Part shown: positions 24,844 through 33,428 of the stretch, in pieces
Layout of the letters: every line of letters begins with the position of its first letter
How positions within the stretch are numbered: position 1 is the first letter of the stretch
The notes under the pieces: generated by a model
What the model saw: only the letters and a program-made list of their open reading frames with translations
What the model was told of the DNA's origin: nothing
Database searches by the model: none
Made by a program: the position numbers and the translations under genes
Source of the DNA: Niallia endozanthoxylica
Lineage (GTDB): Bacteria; Bacillota; Bacilli; Bacillales; Cytobacillaceae
Assembly (NCBI RefSeq): GCF_008710145.1
Contig: NZ_VYKL01000010.1
Span: 62,001-126,000, forward strand
DNA length: 64,000 bases
Reading direction: 5' to 3'

Positions 24844-25998
24844 ATGTTGTTGGAATTTGATGCGAATTTAGATCAGAACGCAAGAATTAAAGTAATCGGC
24901 GTTGGCGGAGGAGGAGGCAACGCCGTGAATCGAATGATAGAGGATGGAATTGAAGGAGTTGAATTTATTGCGGTTAATACCGATGCACAGGCACTTAAAC
25001 TGTCCCGTGCAGGGATTACGATGCAAATTGGAACGGCGTTAACGAGAGGACTGGGTGCGGGTGCTAATCCAGAAGTTGGAAAACTAGCAGTAGATGAAAG
25101 CAGAATGCATATTGAAGAGGTGCTTGAAGGGGCAGATATGGTATTTGTGACAGCTGGAATGGGCGGAGGCACTGGGACTGGAGCTGCGCCGGCGATTGCC
25201 GCTATTGCACGTGAACAAGGGGCCTTGACTATTGGTATCGTTACAAGACCATTTACCTTCGAAGGCAAGAGACGTTCAATGAATGCGGCGAAAGGTATCG
25301 AAGCCATGAGACAAGCAGTGGACACATTGATTATCATTCCAAACGATCGGTTATTAGGAGTGGTAGATAAAAAAACGCCTATGCTTGCTGCTTTTCGTGA
25401 AGCAGATAATGTATTACGCCAGGGGGTTCAAGGTATATCTGACTTAATTGCAGTCCCAGGATTAATTAACCTTGATTTTGCAGATGTCAAAACGATTATG
25501 TCTAATAAAGGAACAGCTTTAATGGGAATTGGTATTGCAGAAGGTGAAGGCAGAGCTGTAGAAGCAGTCAAGCAGGCCATATCAAGCCCGTTGCTTGAAC
25601 AATCTATCGAAGGAGCACAAGGGGTGCTGTTAAATATTACAGGCGGTAATGATCTTAGTCTTTATGAAGTTCAAGAGGCAGCTGATATTGTAGCGTCTTC
25701 TTCGGATGAAGAATTAAATATGATATTTGGTTCTATCATAAATGAAAATCTAAAGAACAAGATAATTGTTACAGTAGTAGCAACAGGTTTTGAAGATAGT
25801 GATATTCCATCCATGAATACGTCTTCCCGACCTCTTTTGACTAGGAGACAGAACCTACGGAGAGAAGAACAGCGACATCCAGCCAATGAACCGCAAAAAA
25901 GGGAAGAAGTTTTACAGCCATTTGCTGGCTATCCCCAATTTAAAGAAGATTCATTAGATACTCCTACTTTTTTACGAAATCGAAACAGAAGATATTAA
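24844..25998 (+). CDS. ftsZ: FtsZ paralogue outside the division cluster
   Basis: 384 residues from the ATG at 24844, seven bases after AGGAGG; the ATG at 24838 is too close. All tubulin/FtsZ motifs are present: [12 protein letters not shown] (the usual NN is GN here), the tubulin signature [10 protein letters not shown], the T7 loop [11 protein letters not shown], and the C-terminal peptide [12 protein letters not shown] that binds FtsA, SepF and EzrA. A variable Arg/Gln/Glu-rich linker covers about 315-365. It polymerises with GTP at midcell if functional. The normal neighbours ftsA, divIB and murB are absent; it is a single gene with its own terminator. That argues for a second, perhaps sporulation- or stage-specific, copy. 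Confidence 0.93.
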   Translation: MLLEFDANLDQNARIKVIGVGGGGGNAVNRMIEDGIEGVEFIAVNTDAQALKLSRAGITMQIGTALTRGLGAGANPEVGKLAVDESRMHIEEVLEGADMVFVTAGMGGGTGTGAAPAIAAIAREQGALTIGIVTRPFTFEGKRRSMNAAKGIEAMRQAVDTLIIIPNDRLLGVVDKKTPMLAAFREADNVLRQGVQGISDLIAVPGLINLDFADVKTIMSNKGTALMGIGIAEGEGRAVEAVKQAISSPLLEQSIEGAQGVLLNITGGNDLSLYEVQEAADIVASSSDEELNMIFGSIINENLKNKIIVTVVATGFEDSDIPSMNTSSRPLLTRRQNLRREEQRHPANEPQKREEVLQPFAGYPQFKEDSLDTPTFLRNRNRRY

Positions 25999-26002
25999 GT
26001 GA

Positions 26003-26047
26003 AGCCTTAAAAGGATGCCATATTTATTATGGCATCCTTTTAAGGCT
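26003..26047. terminator. Terminator after ftsZ paralogue
   Basis: Bases 26003-26022 pair perfectly with 26028-26047 (AGCCTTAAAAGGATGCCATA arm), serving both the ftsZ paralogue and the convergent HPP gene. Confidence 0.85.
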
Positions 26048-26055
26048 GAAAGTCA

Positions 26056-26619
26056 CTAAAACCATTGCTTCGGATATTGTCTAGTTTTGAACAAGTTATT
26101 ATATATAACAGAAATGGCAATAACCAGAATTGAACAAAAAACAATCATAAACAGATAATCCCAGCCTGGCTGAGTATTAATGGCTACAACCGCACTAGCT
26201 GCAGCGGGCGGATGCACAACCTTCAAAATAAACATAAGGAAGACAGCTATCGCCAGAGTTATTCCAATTATGACAGGGCTTTTTCCAAATAGGCTCCATA
26301 ATAAAAGAGCTGCAAAGGTAGAAATGAAGTGTCCGCCAATTACCGGAAGAGGCTGGGAAAATGGTCCTTCATGGATGGCGAAAACAAGTAAGCAGGTTGC
26401 GCCAATAGGACCGAGAACCATTGGGTAACCTAGAGATACGGCAAGTATGGAAATAATGATCATGGCAATCAGTCCGCCAGTTGCCGAAATAACATTCTCG
26501 ATTAAGTTTAGTCTGTGGCCTTTGACCTTTTGTCCCTTCATTTTTGTTATATAAGTACTTAAGAATACATTACTGGGTAAACTATTACTAACTTTAACGG
26601 TGTCTCGTTCCAAGCTCAT
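26056..26619 (-). CDS. HPP-family integral membrane protein
   Basis: 187 residues. After a polar N-terminus (about 1-40) there are four to five helices. The family signature KVVHPPAAASA lies near residue 140, and LGPIGATCLLVFAIHEGPFSQP near 70-90 is also typical. HPP proteins of cyanobacteria and plants have been linked to nitrite transport; in Bacillus the role is not established. GAGGAG lies nine bases before the ATG. Confidence 0.85.
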   Translation of the reverse strand: MSLERDTVKVSNSLPSNVFLSTYITKMKGQKVKGHRLNLIENVISATGGLIAMIIISILAVSLGYPMVLGPIGATCLLVFAIHEGPFSQPLPVIGGHFISTFAALLLWSLFGKSPVIIGITLAIAVFLMFILKVVHPPAAASAVVAINTQPGWDYLFMIVFCSILVIAISVIYNNLFKTRQYPKQWF

Positions 26620-26834
26620 TCTTTCAATCTCCTCAAACTGTTCTATTAACTATATTATTCATAAAATTCATTCTAATGGAAAATAAAGATTATTTAAATC
26701 CTTTTTATAGAAATAAATTATAAAATATTTATTCATTACTAGAGTAATTTTTTGAATCAGTAAGGGGATAAGCCTTTAAAAAATTATAACACTAGATTAT
26801 TATAATTAATAATACATACAAAAAGGGGATTTAT

Positions 26835-27734
26835 ATGGAATCAGTTATTCAAAATCAAATTCATTCGTTTAGAGAAAGTCGTAAAAATAGAGGCAGACTA
26901 TTAATCAACTGTCCTGATCAGCCAGGAATTGTTGCTACTGTTTCAAAATTTTTGTACGATAATGATGCAAATATTATTGAATCCAATCAATACACAACAA
27001 ATCCTGAAGGCGGAAACTTCTTCATGCGTGTTGAATTTGAATGTCCTGATATTTTATCGAAAAAAGAAATGCTACAAAATCAATTTCAAGCAATAGCAGA
27101 TACATTTTCGATGGATTGGAAGTTAACCTTTGTTTATGATATGAAAAGGACAGCTATTTTTGTTTCAAAAGAGCTTCATTGTCTGCGTGAATTGTTATGG
27201 GAGTGGCAAAATGGCGATTTACTTACTGATATTGCACTAGTAGTCAGCAATCATGAGGATTCAAGAGCCATTGTTGAAGCGTTAGATATTCCTTTCTACT
27301 ATATACCTGCCAGCAAAGAAAATCGCGCACAGGTAGAAGAAAAACAGTTAGAACTCTTAAAGGAATATAACATTGATTTAATTATTTTGGCGAGATATAT
27401 GCAAATTTTGACGCCTTCCTTTGTTGAGGCACATCCATTCCAAATCATTAACATTCACCATTCTTTCTTGCCTGCATTTATTGGAGCAAGACCGTATGAC
27501 CGCGCCTATCAGCGCGGTGTAAAGCTTATTGGGGCTACATCACATTATGTGACAAATGATCTTGATGAGGGACCTATTATTGAACAGGATGTTCTGCGTG
27601 TAGACCATCGGAGTCAAATTGAGGATTTGAAAAAGAGCGGCCGTACGATTGAACGGAGCGTGCTGGCAAGAGCTGTAAAATGGCATCTCGAAGATCGTGT
27701 CATTGTACATGAAAACAAAACGATTGTATTTTAA
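26835..27734 (+). CDS. purU: Formyltetrahydrofolate deformylase PurU
   Basis: 299 residues. An N-terminal ACT domain (about 20-95: LLINCPDQPGIVATVSKFLY) is followed by the formyl-hydrolase domain. There NIHHSFLPAFIGARPYDRAY supplies the catalytic His and LDEGPI the catalytic Asp. It hydrolyses 10-formyl-THF to formate and THF, balancing one-carbon pools. AAAAGGGG precedes the ATG. Alone in its unit; repeat copies C and D follow directly. Confidence 0.95.
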   Translation: MESVIQNQIHSFRESRKNRGRLLINCPDQPGIVATVSKFLYDNDANIIESNQYTTNPEGGNFFMRVEFECPDILSKKEMLQNQFQAIADTFSMDWKLTFVYDMKRTAIFVSKELHCLRELLWEWQNGDLLTDIALVVSNHEDSRAIVEALDIPFYYIPASKENRAQVEEKQLELLKEYNIDLIILARYMQILTPSFVEAHPFQIINIHHSFLPAFIGARPYDRAYQRGVKLIGATSHYVTNDLDEGPIIEQDVLRVDHRSQIEDLKKSGRTIERSVLARAVKWHLEDRVIVHENKTIVF

Positions 27735-27740
27735 AAAAAA

Positions 27741-27795
27741 TAGCCTTGTTTATTAACATTGTTGATTTTTGACTCATCTAAAGCTGTATGGTTAT
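27741..27795 (-). repeat. Dispersed intergenic repeat, copy C (inverted, internal deletion)
   Basis: Read on the minus strand it gives ATAACCATACAGC, then ATGAGTCAAAAATC, then CAACAATGTTAATAAACAA and GGCTA. So both ends of the element are kept and the two hairpins in the middle are missing. It begins seven bases after the purU stop. Confidence 0.7.
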
Positions 27796-27847
27796 GAAGT
27801 GACAGGAGAAAATGAATTTTCTCCTGTCACTTCATAAACCATACAGC
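27783..27847. terminator. Large hairpin joining inverted repeat copies C and D
   Basis: Bases 27783-27813 pair with 27816-27847 (31 pairs, one bulged A). The inner part is GAAGTGACAGGAGAAAAT with its complement; the outer part comes from the facing repeat ends. It could end purU transcription, although no long T run follows. Confidence 0.6.
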
Positions 27848-27941
27848 AACCTTTCGGCACAGCTGAAAGGCGTGAGAAATGTCCATTTCCTACGGATGAG
27901 TCAAAAATCTGGCTTATCAACAGGATTCGTTAGCATAACCT
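27834..27941 (+). repeat. Dispersed intergenic repeat, copy D (full length)
   Basis: ATAAACCATACAGC, the hairpin CTTTCGGC-ACA-GCTGAAAG, the stem CGTGAGAAATG/CATTTCCTACG, ATGAGTCAAAAATC, GGCTTATCAACA and TTCGTTAGCATAACC. It aligns with copy A along its whole length. Confidence 0.8.
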
Positions 27942-27958
27942 AAAAAATAAAAAAGGAC

Positions 27959-27993
27959 GGGTTCTATATAGCCTACATAGGAATATAGAACCC
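27959..27993 (+). terminator. Hairpin before the hypothetical gene at 28040
   Basis: GGGTTCTATAT at 27959-27969 pairs with ATATAGAACCC at 27983-27993, with a 13-base loop. A-rich bases precede it and TTCTTG follows. It may be a terminator for leftward read-through or an mRNA leader hairpin for the gene at 28040. Confidence 0.45.
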
Positions 27994-28039
27994 ATTCTTG
28001 TATCTGCAAGCAGTAAGAATGTTAGCAGGGGGGATAAAT

Positions 28040-28543
28040 ATGGCTGCTGTGAAATTAGTTAAGATTGATGGTGAAAGTATTCATGTATTTAACAGTGCCA
28101 TTTATCTTTTTGAATCAAGTACGGGATTTACATTAGAGTTAGATATGATTGTTAGTGAAGTGGCAGTAAAGAAATATAAAAATGAGAAGAATTTAATTAT
28201 TGAAATACAGTTAGACGATGGCAGAATTATAAGCTCCATTATGTACGTAAAAGCGTTGGTCGGCAGGTTACCGCAGCTTAGTCTGTTCTGTGAAATAAAT
28301 GATCCGAATGAATATCCTGATTTGGATAGAATACATGAAAATGATTCAGAGTTTCCAAATATTGAAGATGGCATTACAATAGAGGAAATTCGTAAAGTTG
28401 AAATGCCGATTGAAAAAATCAGTTTAAAGTTGAAATTACCGATTGATCAAGTGGAATGGCTGCAGGAACAGAAGACGGCAGACTTACATCGATTCTTTAA
28501 AGACGTTATTTATGATTATTGGCGAAAACAGACATCTAAATAA
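28040..28543 (+). CDS. Conserved hypothetical protein
   Basis: 167 residues from the ATG at 28040, behind AGGGGGG; the longer frame from 27998 is not supported. Beta-rich first half (VKLVKIDGESIHVFNSAIYL), an acidic middle with NDPNEYPDLDRIHEND, and a helical, basic end (LHRFFKDVIYDYWRKQTSK). No signal peptide, Cys or known motif. It looks like a small cytosolic protein with a degenerate PilZ-like or OB-like barrel, but I do not assign it. Confidence 0.7.
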   Translation: MAAVKLVKIDGESIHVFNSAIYLFESSTGFTLELDMIVSEVAVKKYKNEKNLIIEIQLDDGRIISSIMYVKALVGRLPQLSLFCEINDPNEYPDLDRIHENDSEFPNIEDGITIEEIRKVEMPIEKISLKLKLPIDQVEWLQEQKTADLHRFFKDVIYDYWRKQTSK

Positions 28544-28562
28544 ATTAGAGGTCTGTTTTTTT
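28525..28562 (+). terminator. Terminator overlapping the stop of the hypothetical gene
   Basis: AAAACAGAC at 28525-28533 pairs with GTCTGTTTT at 28551-28559, T-run to 28562. A second hairpin, GAAGCTTG (28574) with CAAGCTTC (28592) and TTTATT, follows. Confidence 0.7.
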
Positions 28563-28729
28563 AAAATCGAAAAGAAGCTTGGAATATTTCTCAAGCTTCT
28601 TTATTACTGGTTATTTTTCGGTCTATTTGGAGTGTTAACTCAATATCAAATTTTTATTTCTGCCATGGACTTTTGTATAATAAATGCCTTTATTCTTAAA
28701 AACAAAAATGAGTAACTTTTTCCTTACTA

Positions 28730-28963
28730 TTATCCTGGAAGATTGATTCTTTCATATGGAGTTGTTTTAATAAAGTAAGAATGCGGTTTTTCTGCCTTCA
28801 TTTTATCCAGTTCACTGAAAAGATACTTGTATTCAGCAAGAGATAGTTTTTCTTCGATATAACATTTTTGAACATAATCTAATAGGTCATTGGCATGTGA
28901 AGGATTGTAATTTTTTTCCTGGGTAAATTGATATATTAAGTTTTCTATTGTCATAGTTTTCAC
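28730..28963 (-). CDS. YppF-family small protein
   Basis: 77 residues, helical: ENLIYQFTQEKNYNPSHAND, LLDYVQKCYIEEKLSLAEYK and LFSELDKMKAE match the layout of B. subtilis YppF as I recall it. It is about 15 residues longer at the C-terminus than YppF. Function unknown. AAGGAG lies before the ATG. Confidence 0.7.
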   Translation of the reverse strand: MKTMTIENLIYQFTQEKNYNPSHANDLLDYVQKCYIEEKLSLAEYKYLFSELDKMKAEKPHSYFIKTTPYERINLPG

Positions 28964-29375
28964 TCCTTAAATAGATTATCTAGCTAATGAATACGCTCTC
29001 AAAAACAAGTATAACATGTGATATGTACAGTTTAAATTTTTATAAAATTCAAACTAACGACACCTTTTTACATATTTAAATCTTTTAATATATCGTTAAA
29101 TAATGATCAATCTCGTTGTTTGTTGATATGAATGGTTTTTAAAAAATGAAACTTACCAAAAATGGAACTATTTGGAATTGATGTTTTTTAAGCACGCAAC
29201 GATTCATGTCGAATTTGTCGGAAAGTTTTTTACAAAAATGCATATAAAATGGGTTTAAAAGAGAAAATTCACTTAATATAATAGCAAATTTTTCCACTTT
29301 CTGTATAAATAAGGCTAAAAAAGGAAGGCTAATAATGATTTTGGAGTTTATCAAAACATAACTGGAGTGAATCTT
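28964..29375. other. Gene-free AT-rich gap
   Basis: About 410 bases without a supported gene. A 71-codon frame on the minus strand (29139-29354) would start at TTG without a ribosome site and has no recognisable sequence. Confidence 0.5.
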
Positions 29376-29528
29376 ATGGACAATCTAGAAAGTCTTGAGC
29401 AGCTGCTTCGTGAATATGGGTATCCAGAACAGGCCGTTCATCGTTTTTTAAATGAAGCTGAGGGAATTGATATAGAAGAGATAAAAAAGACCATTATGCC
29501 TTATCGGGATATAACTGCCCATAAATAA
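29376..29528 (+). CDS. Small acidic hypothetical protein
   Basis: 50 residues: MDNLESLEQLLREYGYPEQA, VHRFLNEAEGIDIEEIKKTI, ending PYRDITAHK. Two predicted amphipathic helices and no Cys. ACTGGAGTG lies before the ATG. A terminator follows 12 bases later. I do not recognise the family. Confidence 0.65.
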   Translation: MDNLESLEQLLREYGYPEQAVHRFLNEAEGIDIEEIKKTIMPYRDITAHK

Positions 29529-29539
29529 TTGTTTAAAGA

Positions 29540-29585
29540 AAAATAACCTGATCAATTCTCATGGAAGAATGATTAGGTTATTTTT
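29540..29585. terminator. Bidirectional terminator
   Basis: AAAATAACCT..ATTCT (from 29540) pairs with AGAAT..AGGTTATTTT (to 29585) with one bulge. It lies between two convergent small genes. Confidence 0.7.
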
Positions 29586-29598
29586 ACTTTATTATCTC

Positions 29599-29811
29599 TT
29601 ATTGAGAGGCTCTTGGAGCGCTGGCAAATTGAATTTTCTTATGGGTTCCGTCACAGAATGGTTTTTTATTAGATTGTCCGCAGCGGCAAAGTGAAAAAGT
29701 TGATCCTGTCTGAAATGGATTTCCCTCACCGTCAATTAATTCAACATCACCAGTTACGCGAATAGAACCATTATCGTTGATTTTAATGGTTATTTTTTCT
29801 TCGTTACTCAT
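29599..29811 (-). CDS. CDGSH iron-sulfur domain protein
   Basis: 70 residues from the ATG at 29809-29811 (AGAAAGGA ten bases before); an upstream extension to 29850 is not supported. The short beta-rich N-terminus ends in CRCGQSNKKPFCDGTH, an exact CxCx2(S/T)x3PxCDGxH motif binding one 2Fe-2S cluster through three Cys and one His. A single motif suggests a homodimer, as in mitoNEET-like proteins. Its role is probably redox or iron-sulfur sensing. Confidence 0.92.
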   Translation of the reverse strand: MSNEEKITIKINDNGSIRVTGDVELIDGEGNPFQTGSTFSLCRCGQSNKKPFCDGTHKKIQFASAPRASQ

Positions 29812-30048
29812 TTTCTTATCATCCTTTCTATACAAATGAATTTTATGCAAAACTTGATTGAATAGATATACATGTTGTAGATATATCTTCTCAATTTAAT
29901 CTATATCAATTATGGACATATATTATACTTGGTATAATCAGCAAATTCGTATAAATGATCCTTTACTTCTTATACTATGTATGAATTATCTTTTTTCGCC
30001 AATATATGTTATGATGAATCTTCATGATAGAAAGAGGACGTGAAAATT

Positions 30049-30423
30049 GTGATAAAAATTGAAATTCCACAGCCTGATCTTACGATTACAGAAAGAAAAC
30101 AAACTCCTAAAGAAAATGAACCAATCATAAAACCCATTTATGGCTTTATTGATTTCCATTTGATTCCACGGGATAAGGGCGGTATTTTCTTATTTTATAA
30201 TATCAATGACGAGCTGCTTTTCGTTGGAAAGGCTAGAAAACTAAGACAACGGATTAAAAAACATTTTGAAGATAATGTTTCTCCGATTAAACTTCATCGG
30301 GACGAGGTATATCGAATGGATATCTGCATTGTAGATGATCCGATGGAGAGAGAGATTTACGAAACCTATATTATTAATAAACTGCGTGCAAAATACAATA
30401 TAGATAAAGTTTTTTATAAGTAA
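30049..30423 (+). CDS. GIY-YIG domain protein, YurQ-like
   Basis: 124 residues from the GTG at 30049, after AAAGAGG; the GTG at 30040 is too close. A 40-residue N-terminal arm is followed by a UvrC-like GIY-YIG nuclease fold. The GIY motif is GIFLFYN, the YIG motif is LFVGKAR, the conserved Arg follows in LRQRIKKH, and the metal Glu is probably in MEREIYETYIINKL. The first Tyr is Phe, so activity is uncertain. B. subtilis YurQ is a similar stand-alone protein. It may act in DNA repair or be a remnant nuclease. Confidence 0.78.
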   Translation: MIKIEIPQPDLTITERKQTPKENEPIIKPIYGFIDFHLIPRDKGGIFLFYNINDELLFVGKARKLRQRIKKHFEDNVSPIKLHRDEVYRMDICIVDDPMEREIYETYIINKLRAKYNIDKVFYK

Positions 30424-30591
30424 ATCCAATTTTTACCATTGTAAATTTGCTTTCATAAAAACTTACTGCTATGATGGAATAGAATTATTTTTGTTCTTTG
30501 TATTGGACTAGATAGTGATAAAACGCTGATTGTCTAAGCCCTTGAGCAAGGATAGTTATAATATGTGTTAAACGCACTAGGAGGCAACAAA

Positions 30592-30792
30592 ATGGAACAT
30601 GGTAAAGTAAAATGGTTTAATGCTGAAAAAGGTTTTGGATTTATTGAGCGTGAAGGAGCAGAAGATGTATTCGTACATTTCTCAGCTATCCAAGGCGACG
30701 GGTTTAAATCATTAGACGAAGGTCAAAGCGTTACTTTTGAAGTAGAACAAGGTCAGCGTGGACCGCAGGCTGCTAACGTACAAAAAGCATAA
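30592..30792 (+). CDS. Cold-shock protein, Csp family
   Basis: 66 residues: [19 protein letters not shown] with RNP1 (KGFGFIE) and RNP2 (VFVHFSAI), all core aromatics present. It is a single-stranded RNA/DNA-binding beta barrel acting as an RNA chaperone. GGAGG is eight bases before the ATG. The 168-base region upstream could contain the long 5' leader typical of csp genes. It ends in a terminator at 30806-30835. CspB, C and D of B. subtilis are about equally similar. Confidence 0.95.
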   Translation: MEHGKVKWFNAEKGFGFIEREGAEDVFVHFSAIQGDGFKSLDEGQSVTFEVEQGQRGPQAANVQKA

Positions 30793-30805
30793 TGATTGCC
30801 TACAT

Positions 30806-30835
30806 AACAGACTCTTTTATGGGTCTGTTTTTATT
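30806..30835 (+). terminator. Terminator of csp gene
   Basis: AACAGAC at 30806-30812 pairs with GTCTGTT at 30823-30829, then TTTATT. Confidence 0.75.
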
Positions 30836-31038
30836 ATGGTTGCTTTTTCACATAATTTCTATAAAAACTTCGTGAATTAATAGGAATTACCTAAAAATTA
30901 AGGTGAATTCTGAATTTTTACAAGCTTCTTCTTGTCGAAAAGCACTCTTTTATTGTTAAATAAAAAGTAAGAACAATTAAATTATTTTGATATTACTTTA
31001 TAAGAAAGAGTAACTAGTAAAGAGGAGCTGTATGAAGA

Positions 31039-31641
31039 ATGAATAGCCTTAGGTTTGAGACAAAAAAAGTTGGAGGAATGGAAAAGCTCATTCCTTATAA
31101 TCATAAATTAGCCCCATTCTTCATCAGGGACCGTTTATTTTCTTTGATACCAGAAGGCACTGAACATATTTATGTGGTGGGAATTGGTTCCAATAAAATA
31201 AATGGGGACAGCCTAGGGCCGTTTGTCGGTACATTATTGGAAGGATTATATACAAATCATATAACAGTTGCCGGAACCTTAAAGTATCCTTTAGATGCAG
31301 TCACTCTTGAAACGGATCTAAATCAGATTTCTTTCCCTAATAATAGCTTTGTAGTAGCTATTGATAGTGTATTAGGCTCTGAACAAACAGTAAATTCCAT
31401 TTTGATCCGGGATGGAGCTATAAGTCCTGGCGCAGGCTTAGGGAATAAGTTGCCTCTAGTTGGTGATTGCAGTGTGATGGGGGTAGTGTTTAAAAATATT
31501 CCATCTGAAACACGATCGCTCTTTCTGACTGATCTTCATCTTATTTATACAATGGCAACGACAATTGCGAAGGGGATTTCGCTTACAGCTCGTCAATATT
31601 TTCAATATCCGTCTAATCAGCCGCTTTTACTTTTAGGATGA
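31039..31641 (+). CDS. yyaC: Sporulation protein YyaC (GPR-like)
   Basis: 200 residues. VVGIGSNKINGDSLGPFVGT, GTLKYPLDAVTLE, and AIDSVLGSEQTVNSI are hallmarks of YyaC, which shares the fold of the spore protease GPR and hydrogenase-maturation proteases (conserved Asp in GDSLGP and AIDS). Its function in spores is not established. GAGGAG lies 11 bases before the ATG. A single gene with its own terminator. Confidence 0.9.
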   Translation: MNSLRFETKKVGGMEKLIPYNHKLAPFFIRDRLFSLIPEGTEHIYVVGIGSNKINGDSLGPFVGTLLEGLYTNHITVAGTLKYPLDAVTLETDLNQISFPNNSFVVAIDSVLGSEQTVNSILIRDGAISPGAGLGNKLPLVGDCSVMGVVFKNIPSETRSLFLTDLHLIYTMATTIAKGISLTARQYFQYPSNQPLLLLG

Positions 31642-31674
31642 GAAGTGAACAGGATATTTTAAGAACATGCAGGA

Positions 31675-31711
31675 AAGGGCTTTTTCCGATTATCAATTTC
31701 GGAGAGCCCTT
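31675..31711. terminator. Terminator between yyaC and the Crp/Fnr gene
   Basis: AAGGGCT at 31675 pairs with AGCCCTT at 31705-31711, with inner CCGA/TCGG. It lies between convergent genes. Confidence 0.6.
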
Positions 31712-31735
31712 ATTATCGTTACATTAGTGTGCAAA

Positions 31736-32410
31736 TTACGAAAGCTGATATTGTTTCAAAGCCTGTTCATTATTGACGGTGATATGATGATAGCCAAGTG
31801 AAATCCAGCCCTGTTTTTCAAATTGCTTAAGGATTTTTGTTGTAGTTACTCTGGCAATGCCTATTAATTCAGCTATTTCTTGATGGGTATAATCAATAGA
31901 ATAATGTGAATCGGATTCTGTTTCTTTAAAATAGGTTCCGAGTTGAACTAATATATGCGCGACTTTTTTGTCAGACGATAAAAAAGCCATGCTGTATACC
32001 TGGATGGAGAGCAGGCGGATGGTTTGGGCCATTAAGGAATATAACTCAATCATTAAGCTCGGATTCAGGGTCATATATGTAAGCATCCGGTCAATATCAA
32101 CCGTGAGCAACTCTACATCGGTTACCGTACTAGCTGATGTTAAGCGGGGAGTATGACTGAGATGGGAAGCATCCCCAAAAATCATATTTGGTCCTAATAA
32201 TTTCAGCGTGATTTCATTGCCCTCTGCAGAGGTGAGAAATAGTCGAACACGCCCAGATTTAATGAGATAAAATTCACTGGCTGCATCATCTTGAAAATAA
32301 ACCATTTCACCTTTTCCATACTTCTGCACAGTACCGACCTTCTCGATGGCGCTGTATAGATTGGATTCTTTCTCAATCTTCATCGTTCGATGAATTTTTG
32401 TACTATCCAT
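31736..32410 (-). CDS. Crp/Fnr-family transcriptional regulator
   Basis: 224 residues. A cyclic-nucleotide-type beta barrel (about 25-125) is followed by a dimer helix and a Crp-type winged helix (about 155-220), with THQEIAELIGIARVTTTKIL as the recognition region. The barrel contains no Cys cluster, so it is not an FNR-type oxygen sensor, and its cNMP pocket lacks the usual Arg-Ser pair. The ligand is unknown. AAAGGAGAGG precedes the ATG. Confidence 0.88.
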   Translation of the reverse strand: MDSTKIHRTMKIEKESNLYSAIEKVGTVQKYGKGEMVYFQDDAASEFYLIKSGRVRLFLTSAEGNEITLKLLGPNMIFGDASHLSHTPRLTSASTVTDVELLTVDIDRMLTYMTLNPSLMIELYSLMAQTIRLLSIQVYSMAFLSSDKKVAHILVQLGTYFKETESDSHYSIDYTHQEIAELIGIARVTTTKILKQFEKQGWISLGYHHITVNNEQALKQYQLS

Positions 32411-32497
32411 ATTCAGCCTCTCCTTTCATGAAAATTGTAACCTAGATAACAATCTTTGTGAAATAGTACCTGTAATGGAAAAGGGACTTTTTTGTTA

Positions 32498-32806
32498 TTA
32501 AATAAAATCATAACGATATTGTTCAACGTCTATGCGGTGATTTTCATCTACAGCAATGCCTTCCTGTTTAAGAAGGGTTATTTGTAAATAATGTGTTTCT
32601 TCGTCTTTAATAGCAATTTCTCCTTTTGCACTAACGACTCTATGCCATGGAAGCTGGTGTTTTTCACTCATGGAGTGAAGGATTCGAACGACCTGCCTGG
32701 CTCCCCTGGGACTACCTGCTTCAGCAGCAATCTGTCCATAGGTCATGATTTTTCCTTCTGGAATGGATTTAATGATGTTGATCGCTTTTTCAGTGAATGG
32801 GTTCAT
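32498..32806 (-). CDS. Alkyltransferase-like (ATL) protein
   Basis: 102 residues from the ATG at 32806. It is the DNA-binding domain of O6-alkylguanine transferases: TYGQIAAEAGSPRGARQVVR with the Arg finger. The active-site PCHRV is PWHRV here: the acceptor Cys is Trp. That substitution defines ATL proteins, which bind and flag alkylated guanine for nucleotide excision repair instead of transferring the alkyl group. The sequence before its ATG (GAGGCTGAAT) is nearly the same as that before the Crp/Fnr gene downstream. Confidence 0.9.
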   Translation of the reverse strand: MNPFTEKAINIIKSIPEGKIMTYGQIAAEAGSPRGARQVVRILHSMSEKHQLPWHRVVSAKGEIAIKDEETHYLQITLLKQEGIAVDENHRIDVEQYRYDFI

Positions 32807-33043
32807 ATTCAGCCTCTTTTCTACGAATAACAATTTCTCTTGTACTTTAAAGTAACCTTAATATACGAGAAACAATACAATGGGACAAGAGGATTCCTAG
32901 TATAAGCACTTTTTGGACTATCCCTGTCAAAGTGGTATAATACTAGATAGGTACAATGAATTAAATGGAAGAAACGATAATCACAAGTTTATTGTTTCGT
33001 GAATAGAGAAACATGATAAATAGAACAAGAGGGAGATAACATC

Positions 33044-33424
33044 ATGCAAAAGCAATTATTTCACACAACCAATCCTGCAGAGCTCGGAAATTATTTCTTC
33101 GGAGAACGTTTATTGGATTTCCCCAAATATTTAACTTTTTTAATGGATTACTTGGACCGTAATAACCAGCAGGTTCAATTTCTGCATGCATTTGTGCATA
33201 TTGAATCAAAGGATGAAGAGAAAGAAGAAGTGTTGACTGTTGAAACTGTTTTTTATAATGGAAATGAAATCATTCGTATCTGGGGGGCAAAGGATACAGA
33301 AAGCGGTGTCGCTCTAATCGTTACAATGGAGGTCATCAACGCAGAAACAAAACAAACAGAGGAAGAATACATTGTGATAGAAAATGATGAGGAATTCTAT
33401 CATGAACAGGAACAGGAGAATTAA
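33044..33424 (+). CDS. Conserved hypothetical protein
   Basis: 126 residues. AGAGGGAG precedes the ATG. The sequence begins MQKQLFHTTNPAELGNYFFG, then a beta-rich middle (VQFLHAFVHIES, EEVLTVETVFYNGNEIIRIW), and ends in an acidic tail with repeated Glu. No signal peptide or Cys. I do not recognise the family. Confidence 0.7.
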   Translation: MQKQLFHTTNPAELGNYFFGERLLDFPKYLTFLMDYLDRNNQQVQFLHAFVHIESKDEEKEEVLTVETVFYNGNEIIRIWGAKDTESGVALIVTMEVINAETKQTEEEYIVIENDEEFYHEQEQEN

Positions 33425-33428
33425 ACGC

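Noticed and set aside
24873-25337. 154-codon minus-strand frame opposite ftsZ
   Set aside because: Mirror frame of a highly conserved gene, Ala/Ser/Pro-rich low complexity, with no ribosome site.
29139-29354. 71-codon minus-strand frame in an AT-rich gap
   Set aside because: Would need a TTG start without a ribosome site; hydrophobic composition follows from AT richness.
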